Position numbers and translations under genes: made by a program | Notes under the pieces: generated by a model | What the model was told of the DNA's origin: nothing | Databases searched by the model: none | What the model saw: the letters and a program-made list of their open reading frames with translations, nothing else | NCBI GenBank assembly: GCA_014379205.1 | Contig: JACMME010000238.1 | Span: 1 to 42,725 of the forward strand | DNA: 42,725 bases | Direction of reading: 5' to 3' | From: Gemmatimonadaceae bacterium | GTDB taxonomy: Bacteria > Gemmatimonadota > Gemmatimonadetes > Gemmatimonadales > Gemmatimonadaceae | In this document: in pieces, positions 36,815-42,725 of the stretch | Position numbering within the stretch: the stretch's first letter is position 1 | Layout of the letters: every line of letters begins with the position of its first letter

Positions 36815-38652
36815 CTTTGCTGAGGTGCGGGCTCGAGGATGGTCCTTGCTCCAAGCACCTCCAACAGGCGCCGTGCGCTTGTCGCGGTGAAACCGGGCAG
36901 CTTGGCGATGTCAGCTTCACTCGCATCGCGGACGCCCTGCACACTGCCAAACGCCTGCAGTAATACCCGGCGCCTGGCGGGTCCGATTCCCGGCACCTTG
37001 AGCAGTTCCGAGGTGATCGTCCGCATCGTGCGACGTTTGCGATTATACGTCACCGCGAAACGATGCGCCTCATCTCGTGATCGTTGCAGGAGGCGGAGGG
37101 CGGGAGAGCGCCTTGCAAGGCGCAAAGGCTCGCTCCGGCCTGACAAAAAGATGTCCTCATCCCTCTTCGCCAGGCTTACTAGCGGTATTCGCGAAAGTCC
37201 GAGCGATTCCATCGCCGACTGCGCTACGCCGAGCTGACCCTTTCCACCATCGATGACGATGAGATCGGGGAGCGGTTTCTTCTCTTCCAGACGCCGCGCA
37301 AGATATCGGGACACGACTTCGCGCATCGACGCGAAGTCGTCGGTACCCTCCACCGTCTTGACCTTGAACTTGCGATACTCGGCGCGCTTCGGGCGGCCAT
37401 TCTCGAACCAGACGCATGACCCAACCGTGTCCGTTCCCTGCGTGGTGGAAATGTCGAAGCAGACGAATGCGCGCGGTACACGCTCCAAGCCGAGCTCGCG
37501 CTGAATCTCGTATACAGGATCGGCGGCGCGTTCATCAGCTTCCATCGAGTTCAGCTTGAGCTCCTCCAGGAGATGGCGAGCATTCTGCTCCGCGAGACCG
37601 AGCAGATCTCGTCGCGGTCCGCGCTGAGGTGCGCGGACTTTTGTCGTCTGTAGCGCGGTCTCGAGAACGTCGCGATCCTCGAAATCGAAAGGTACGAGAA
37701 GCTCCGGCGCACGTTCCGCTGACGGGAGATAAGTGCGCGCCAGATAAGTCGAGAGGACGGTTGCATCTTCCTCCCCTGTCACGTTCTCCACGAAGTTGTG
37801 GTCTCGCGCGAGCAGCTTTCCGTCACGAATACGGAGGATCGTGACACACGCATCGTCGCCGTCACGTGCGTAACCGATCACATCAGTGCTCCCTCCTTCA
37901 AGCTTTACAACGATGGTGGGCTCTTCCATCCGCTCGAGATGCTTGAGCACATCACGAAGCTCTCCCGCGCGCTCGAAGTCCAGATTCTGCGAAGCCTCAT
38001 CCATGCGAGCCCGAACGCGCCCGGTTACTTCTTCCGCGCGTCCGCCAAGGAACAGGACGACCTCTTCGATCATGGCCCCGTAATCCTCCATGGTTTGAAG
38101 GGCGACACAAGGCGCCTTGCAACGCCCGATATAGTGATCGAGGCAGGGACGCTCCGGCATCTCCCTCGGCATATCGTAGTTGCACGACCTGACGGTGAAG
38201 ATGCGTTTGACGACATTGAGTGCGCGCCTCATGGCACCGACATCGGTGTACGGTCCGAAGTACCGAGAGCCGTCGTTCACGAGCCGACGCGTTACGAAGA
38301 TGCGCGGAAAAGGCTCGTGGACGGTGACCCTGATGTACGGATACGATTTGTCATCCCGAAGCGCGATGTTGAACTTCGGGTGATGCTCCTTGATCAGGTT
38401 GGCCTCGAGAATCAGTGCGTGCGGCTCTGAAGGAACGACGATTGTCTCGCAGTCCGCCACCTGCTCCATGAGCGCGCGTGTCTTCACGTTCTCCAGGTGA
38501 TCCGCGTTGTAGTAATTCCGCACCCGCGAACGGAGGCGCTTTGCCTTACCCACATACAGAATTCGTCCCTCGGCGTCTTTCCATAGATACACGCCGGGGG
38601 ACTCGGGCAAGTTCGCGATTTTGCTTCGTACGGGATCTGGGACGTCTTGCAT
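36811..38652 (-). CDS. uvrC: Excinuclease ABC subunit C
   Basis: UvrC makes the two incisions in nucleotide excision repair. The GIY-YIG domain is at the N-terminus (GVYLWKDAEGRILYVGKAKRLRSRVRNYY, about 20-48, in pieces). A Cys-rich segment CLDHYIGRCKAPC follows near 160-175, then the UVR motif LDFERAGELRDVLKHLERM, the RNase H-like endonuclease part (PDLIVIDGGKGQLGVA) and C-terminal helix-hairpin-helix pairs (VPGIGPARRRVLLQAFGSV, LPGFTATSARRLLEVL). It has 613 residues, usual for the family. ATG 38652 is chosen; 31 further upstream codons are open but not conserved in character. It overlaps thrC by 4 bp. Confidence 0.96.
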   Translation of the reverse strand: MQDVPDPVRSKIANLPESPGVYLWKDAEGRILYVGKAKRLRSRVRNYYNADHLENVKTRALMEQVADCETIVVPSEPHALILEANLIKEHHPKFNIALRDDKSYPYIRVTVHEPFPRIFVTRRLVNDGSRYFGPYTDVGAMRRALNVVKRIFTVRSCNYDMPREMPERPCLDHYIGRCKAPCVALQTMEDYGAMIEEVVLFLGGRAEEVTGRVRARMDEASQNLDFERAGELRDVLKHLERMEEPTIVVKLEGGSTDVIGYARDGDDACVTILRIRDGKLLARDHNFVENVTGEEDATVLSTYLARTYLPSAERAPELLVPFDFEDRDVLETALQTTKVRAPQRGPRRDLLGLAEQNARHLLEELKLNSMEADERAADPVYEIQRELGLERVPRAFVCFDISTTQGTDTVGSCVWFENGRPKRAEYRKFKVKTVEGTDDFASMREVVSRYLARRLEEKKPLPDLIVIDGGKGQLGVAQSAMESLGLSRIPLVSLAKRDEDIFLSGRSEPLRLARRSPALRLLQRSRDEAHRFAVTYNRKRRTMRTITSELLKVPGIGPARRRVLLQAFGSVQGVRDASEADIAKLPGFTATSARRLLEVLGARTILEPAPQQS

Positions 38653-38857
38653 GTTGGAGCTGTTATCCGCGAAAAGCGAGTTGTGCGGCCGCCTCGGGTG
38701 GCGCACCGTTAACCACTCCAAATATATGCGGGCGCCCTGGCGCATTTCCGGAAAGTGTCGCGCCGTTGCGGGAGCCGGCGAATACGAGGAAAGCTGACTG
38801 ATTCCCTCGATAGCCTGCGGCTTTCTCCAATCGATACCGATTGATCGGCCCGAGGAG
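38653..38857. other. Intergenic region between murJ and uvrC
   Basis: 205 bp on the minus strand after murJ and before uvrC. It includes a 10-bp palindrome TTTCCGGAAA (38745-38754) and an AT island (TATATT read on the minus strand near 38725) that could be part of a uvrC promoter, but no consensus -35 is well placed. Nothing else was found. Confidence 0.4.
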
Positions 38858-40489
38858 CTAGGGAGTGGGTTTTTGTGGAATCTGCTTCTTCTTTAGACCC
38901 GGCACCCGGGCGGCGATCTCTCTCCACTCTTCTACACCGAATGCGGCGGCTAATCCCACATACAGCAGGCCATATGCGCCCAGAACCACAATCGCCACAA
39001 GCAATGGATGCCGAGCTCCTAGCCCGTTCTTGAGGAGCAATCCCACAGTGGCGCCAACCAAAGCTGCGCCCCATAGCCGCAAGGCGAGTGAAGATTTCAA
39101 TCCAGTCGCGCCAATCCGGAGCGCCAGAGCACGTCGAAGCAGCGCCAGCTCTACCCACGCTGCGACACCACCCGCAGCGGTTAGTCCCGCCGCGCCCCAA
39201 CGCGCATCGATGCCTACCAGCGCCGGACCCCTGAGAGCGACGAGGTACCCAAGCCCAGTGCCAAGAATCACGCGCACGATCGCAAAGCGTAGCGGGGTCC
39301 GGGTGTCCCGCAGAGCGTAGAAAGTCGACGAATACAATCGGCCGAGTGTCGAGGCGAGCAGACCAACGGCGGAGCCTGCAAGGATCGCCCACACGAAAGT
39401 GGCGTCGGCGTGGGTAAAACGGCCCGTCTGGAAAAGGGCGGCCGCTATGACGTCGCCAAGAGCGAAGAACGCCATCGCGGACGGAATTACAAAGAACGCG
39501 ATACGTCGCAGCCCGCGGCTCAATCGCTGCCGAAGGTATGATGCTACATCGCTCTCCGCACCAAGCGCGCCAGACATCGCCGGCAATTCGGCGGCCGAGA
39601 CGGACATTCCAAACAGGCTAACAGGGAGAGTGTAGAGCACCTGCGCGTTTGCGATTCCCGTCACGGCACCGCTCGGCAGCAGACTGGCTAGCAGTGTGTC
39701 GGTATACGCGCTTATCTGTACTACACCACGGCCTATGAATACAGGTACAAAGTTCCTGACAACCACCCTTACGTTCGACGACAAATTGCGCAGCGAGAGA
39801 TGCAAGCCGTCGAGCAACCGAAGCACCAGCGGCAGCTGTACCAGAAACTGAAGACAGCTCCCCACCACCGAGCCCCACGCGGCCATCTCGGCGAGCTCGA
39901 ACCCTCCCATCTTGCCACCAAACGCTACAAGGGAGGCAATGATCGCAACGTTCCAGACGACTGGCGCGGTGTAGGACAGTAGAAAGCGCCGATGGCTGTT
40001 TAGAACGCCAAGGCACCAGGCTGAGAGCACCAACAGCCCCATACCCGGAAACAATATTCGGACGAGCCTGATGGTGAGCTCACGCTTTGCGCCCTGGAAG
40101 CCGGGCGCGATAAGGTCGATCAACCATGGTGTGGCTAGCACGCCAAGAAGCACGAGCAGCGATGTCACCAGGCCGAGAAGAGAGGCGACAGCTCCCGCTA
40201 CGCGCGCCGCTTCTTTCCTCTCGCCCTGCGCAAGCATGCGTGCGTACACTGGAATAAAGGATGCCGAGAGCACCCCTTCCCCAAAGAGATTCTGCAGCAC
40301 GTTCGGGATTCTGAACGCTGCATTGAAAGCGTCCGCTGCATCGGAGAGCCCGAGGTAATGCGACAGGAAGCGTTGGCGAACCAAACCGAAGATGCGGCTC
40401 GCGAAAATTCCCGACGCGACTAACAGCGCATGCCGGCCGGTCCCCTCACGAGGTGACGGCGGCGGGTCAGCCGGAACTGGATCCGTCAC
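38858..40489 (-). CDS. murJ: Lipid II flippase MurJ (MviN)
   Basis: MurJ flips lipid II across the inner membrane for peptidoglycan synthesis. The 543-residue protein has about 14 hydrophobic helices. It contains the family signatures ASRIFGLVRQRFLSHYLGLSDAADAFNAAFRIPNVLQNLFGEGVLSASFIPVY (in pieces, residues about 30-80) with the functional Arg residues, and QVLYTLPVSLFGMSVSAAELPAMS. The C-terminal tail is basic (KKKQIPQKPTP). The start is GTG 40489, overlapping bshC as GTGA. Grouping with bshC is seen in this window only; I infer no functional link. Confidence 0.95.
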   Translation of the reverse strand: MTDPVPADPPPSPREGTGRHALLVASGIFASRIFGLVRQRFLSHYLGLSDAADAFNAAFRIPNVLQNLFGEGVLSASFIPVYARMLAQGERKEAARVAGAVASLLGLVTSLLVLLGVLATPWLIDLIAPGFQGAKRELTIRLVRILFPGMGLLVLSAWCLGVLNSHRRFLLSYTAPVVWNVAIIASLVAFGGKMGGFELAEMAAWGSVVGSCLQFLVQLPLVLRLLDGLHLSLRNLSSNVRVVVRNFVPVFIGRGVVQISAYTDTLLASLLPSGAVTGIANAQVLYTLPVSLFGMSVSAAELPAMSGALGAESDVASYLRQRLSRGLRRIAFFVIPSAMAFFALGDVIAAALFQTGRFTHADATFVWAILAGSAVGLLASTLGRLYSSTFYALRDTRTPLRFAIVRVILGTGLGYLVALRGPALVGIDARWGAAGLTAAGGVAAWVELALLRRALALRIGATGLKSSLALRLWGAALVGATVGLLLKNGLGARHPLLVAIVVLGAYGLLYVGLAAAFGVEEWREIAARVPGLKKKQIPQKPTP

Positions 40490-42096
40490 GATGGGGTGGC
40501 GGAGACCTCGCCGGCGGAACTCAGTGATCCGCTTTCCCCTCTGGAACCCGGAATCAAGTCCGACGCGTGCTCCCGTGCGCGATCCAGCATCGCGGAAAGT
40601 AGTGCTGGACCGTGGCGCGCGAGAAGCGGAATCAAGTTTAGAACGCGCTCCTGAGGTTTCCCAAGTGGGTACAAAGCCGCTCGCATGGTAGCGATGTCAC
40701 GTCGCGCGTCTAACTGAGAGCGCTTTGCCGCGGCTACAATCCTGCGGTCAAGTCGGACGATGCGGCGCTGCACATCGCGCTGGAATCCGTCCGCGACAGC
40801 AGGAGATACATCCAACTTTGCTTGTTCCTTGCGAAAAGCATCTCGCAGCGCATCGACAGACGCACGCATGTTCTCGGTCAAGCCCACCAGCCCTGCACCG
40901 ATCGCCGCAGGCAGGGCGTCACGCGCGATGCGAGTCTCGGCGGAATGCGGATTCGCGAGTTCCTCCCTCGCAAATCCGTAGCGCGATAGCAAGCGATCAA
41001 TGTGGGGCTCGATGATGCAGCATGCCCAGCGCGGCAATACCATCGGCCTGTCCACGCCTATCGCGTCTGCGACGGCTCCGGTCTGCGCGAAGTATGCTAT
41101 TTCGGCGGGGCCTGCGACATAACTGGCGGTTGGAAGGAGAGCTTGCTCCAGCAAAGGGCGGATCAGTGCGGTGGATCCCAACGCTGCACTCTCCTTCGCC
41201 GCGACTTCCAGTGAGGACTGAATCGACACGCGCTCCCGGCCTTTGACGCCGCTCTCAAACACCAGGGAGAGCCCGCGCACCAGCTGAACCTGCTCCTCGA
41301 ACCCCCCAGCCAGAATCTCCTGTTGCCGTCTCTCGAGCGCGTCTTGTATTGCACGCGACTCTCGAAGAGCATTGATTAGCAACGGGCGAGCGGCCTCTCG
41401 GACGGACGGATGTCCTGCATCGAGCACAGTTATTCCGAGTGGCTCAAGAACCGCACGTAACAGCTCGACATAGGCGCTGCCTACGGTTGCCCGAGGCTCG
41501 TACACCGATGCCACCTGCTCCAGGATTGCAGAATATGTCGCGCTCCCGGCACCGTGCCCGAGGGCGCGCACCAGATCTGTTACGTCACCCAGAGGCGTAT
41601 CGCGCATGCTGACTCCCAACTGCGCGGGCTCAGGCAGTCTGAGTGTCTCCAGGCCGCCGGCCACGGACACATGCGTGATGCTCGCTTCAGCAAAGTCCGC
41701 ATCATCGGTGGCAGCCCAGAATACCGGAGCGGTCGGAATGCCTGTCGACGCCTCGAGCGAATCCGCCATGGCAAGTGCGCTCACGGCTTTGGACCAGGTG
41801 TATATCGGTCCTCCAAACAAACCCGCCTGTTGACCTGTTGTGATCAGCACCCCCGCGCCGTCAGAGACGCGATCCAGGCGTTCGCGCGCCGCGCCTTCCG
41901 GGCGGAGCGCCGGAAGCAAGGCGGACAGCCAATTTGATGAAGCGAAGCGTCGGCGCACGGTCGCCATATGATCGCGCCAAGCTGACGCGCTATCCGGGCG
42001 CCTGCGATACCAGGTCACCGGCGTCTTTTCTTCCAGCGCGGCGCGCGCCAACGCAGATCCGCCGAGTTTTTCGGTAATTACCCGGAGCGGGCTCAT
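40486..42096 (-). CDS. bshC: Bacillithiol biosynthesis cysteine-adding enzyme BshC
   Basis: BshC is the proposed ligase joining cysteine to glucosamine-malate, the last step of bacillithiol synthesis. The match is clear: LITTGQQAGLFGGPIYTWSKA (residues 85-104), PVFWAATDDADFAEA, the YVAGPAEIAYFAQ segment and a C-terminal coiled-coil-like region. At 536 residues it is of family length. The start ATG 42096 overlaps the upstream methyltransferase stop as ATGA. bshA and bshB are not in this window. A bacillithiol-type thiol would be a natural co-substrate for the CstB-like enzyme at 21314. Confidence 0.92.
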   Translation of the reverse strand: MSPLRVITEKLGGSALARAALEEKTPVTWYRRRPDSASAWRDHMATVRRRFASSNWLSALLPALRPEGAARERLDRVSDGAGVLITTGQQAGLFGGPIYTWSKAVSALAMADSLEASTGIPTAPVFWAATDDADFAEASITHVSVAGGLETLRLPEPAQLGVSMRDTPLGDVTDLVRALGHGAGSATYSAILEQVASVYEPRATVGSAYVELLRAVLEPLGITVLDAGHPSVREAARPLLINALRESRAIQDALERRQQEILAGGFEEQVQLVRGLSLVFESGVKGRERVSIQSSLEVAAKESAALGSTALIRPLLEQALLPTASYVAGPAEIAYFAQTGAVADAIGVDRPMVLPRWACCIIEPHIDRLLSRYGFAREELANPHSAETRIARDALPAAIGAGLVGLTENMRASVDALRDAFRKEQAKLDVSPAVADGFQRDVQRRIVRLDRRIVAAAKRSQLDARRDIATMRAALYPLGKPQERVLNLIPLLARHGPALLSAMLDRAREHASDLIPGSRGESGSLSSAGEVSATPS

Positions 42097-42725
42097 CGCC
42101 GCTCTCCGATGACTATTGTGCGCGGCGAAGCGGCCGAATGTTTTGCGCCAGCATAGTCACCCAGAATCTCACGAACGTCGAAACAACATCGTTGCATCAA
42201 CGCAGCAAGCTCTTCCGGCTCAAACAGACGCACGCGTTCGGTGAAGAGGCGGCCTTCGTCGCCAAGCATGATGGTCTTGACCACGTAGCGCCCATCCGGG
42301 GTAATGGATCTTTCCTGCTCCACTACACGTGACCCAACGCGTATCTCGTCATATGCAACCAGACTGGAGCGCACATTCGCGGCGTTAAGATAATCGAGCA
42401 CAAAGAATCCGCCGGGCTGCGTCACACGCCCGACTTCGGCGATCACGCGCCTGTGCTGTTCGTCGTCTCTAAAATATCCGAAGCTGGTAAAGAGATTGAC
42501 TACCAGAGAAAATGACTGGTCCCGGAAGGGCAGCTCTCGCATATCGGCTCGTACGAGTGGAAACGCCCGGTCTCTGGCGCGTGCCACGCGCAACAGCGCT
42601 GGAGACAGGTCGAGTCCCACCGTCCACCATCGTGCCCCCAGCGGTAGCGCATGGCGTCCGGCGCCGCAGGCAAGATCCAGCGTAGGTGACGCCTCGGGAA
42701 CATGCAACCTTTCCGCAATGAGCTC
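42093..42725 (-). CDS. SAM-dependent class I methyltransferase (start outside the window)
   Basis: The frame is open to the right edge, so the N-terminus is missing; the TTG at 42707 is probably internal. SAM motif I is LDLACGAGRHALPLG, followed by VGLDLSPALLRVARAR (motif post-I), LVRADMRELPFRDQSFSLVVNLFTSFGYF (motifs II and III, in pieces) and GGFFVLDYLNAANV. This resembles the Methyltransf_25/11 small-molecule group. The substrate is unknown. It overlaps bshC by 4 bp and is therefore co-translated with it, though methyltransferases next to bshC are also common by chance. Confidence 0.85.
   Translation of the reverse strand, partial: ELIAERLHVPEASPTLDLACGAGRHALPLGARWWTVGLDLSPALLRVARARDRAFPLVRADMRELPFRDQSFSLVVNLFTSFGYFRDDEQHRRVIAEVGRVTQPGGFFVLDYLNAANVRSSLVAYDEIRVGSRVVEQERSITPDGRYVVKTIMLGDEGRLFTERVRLFEPEELAALMQRCCFDVREILGDYAGAKHSAASPRTIVIGERR

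Noticed and set aside
38653..38745. UvrC extended upstream by 31 residues
   Set aside because: The added residues are not of UvrC character, and ATG 38652 gives a normal N-terminus just before the GIY-YIG domain.

Overview
The window reads as a GC-rich chromosomal segment of a diderm, LPS-making bacterium. Gene content (complete Kdo synthesis joined to Lpt export and rpoN, bacillithiol-type BshC, threonine synthase with a zinc-ribbon start, many GTG/TTG starts and 1-4 bp overlaps) and the flavour of the proteins suggest Gemmatimonadota or a close relative. That placement is inference from resemblance, not from a marker gene. There is no rRNA, transposase, integrase, phage gene or CRISPR array, so this is mostly core genome.

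Left part, plus strand (1-11075): the tail of an outer-membrane-like protein, then one tightly coupled operon kdsB-pyrG-kdsA-kdsC-kdsD-lptC-lptA(OstA)-lptB-rpoN-GT2. It makes CMP-Kdo (KdsD, KdsA, KdsC, KdsB, with PyrG supplying CTP) and the periplasmic and ATPase parts of the LPS transporter. Two genes are unusual: kdsA carries an in-frame block of heptanucleotide repeats, and LptB has an extra N-terminal domain of about 156 residues.

Middle (11072-19938): a surface-glycan set. A minus-strand hexapeptide acyltransferase is followed by plus-strand genes for a polysaccharide-deacetylase-like protein, a GT4 glycosyltransferase, an LPG-synthase/AglD-type membrane protein, a YfhO-type membrane protein, a DPM1-type polyprenyl-phosphate sugar synthase and dapF. 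A 429-bp convergent gap with a duplicated short hairpin motif separates this from the rest.

Right part, all minus strand (20368-42725): a YfgM-like TPR protein and tRNA-Arg(CCU); a CstB-like persulfide dioxygenase/rhodanese with a TauE/SafE exporter; a long run of overlapping housekeeping genes (rSAM/DUF512-der-plsY-gpsA-merR-GT2-surE-pcm-disordered protein-acyP-apt); then, beyond a strong terminator, methyltransferase-bshC-murJ, uvrC-thrC, larC and a secreted TPR protein.

The most distinctive signal is DNA-level: three separate loci (190-280, 3325-3495, 35553-35668) built of G-rich heptanucleotide repeats, each with a different heptamer. Two of them are inverted-arm structures able to form long hairpins, one inside the kdsA reading frame and one abutting the larC start codon. 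I did not find a clearly new defence or mobile system.
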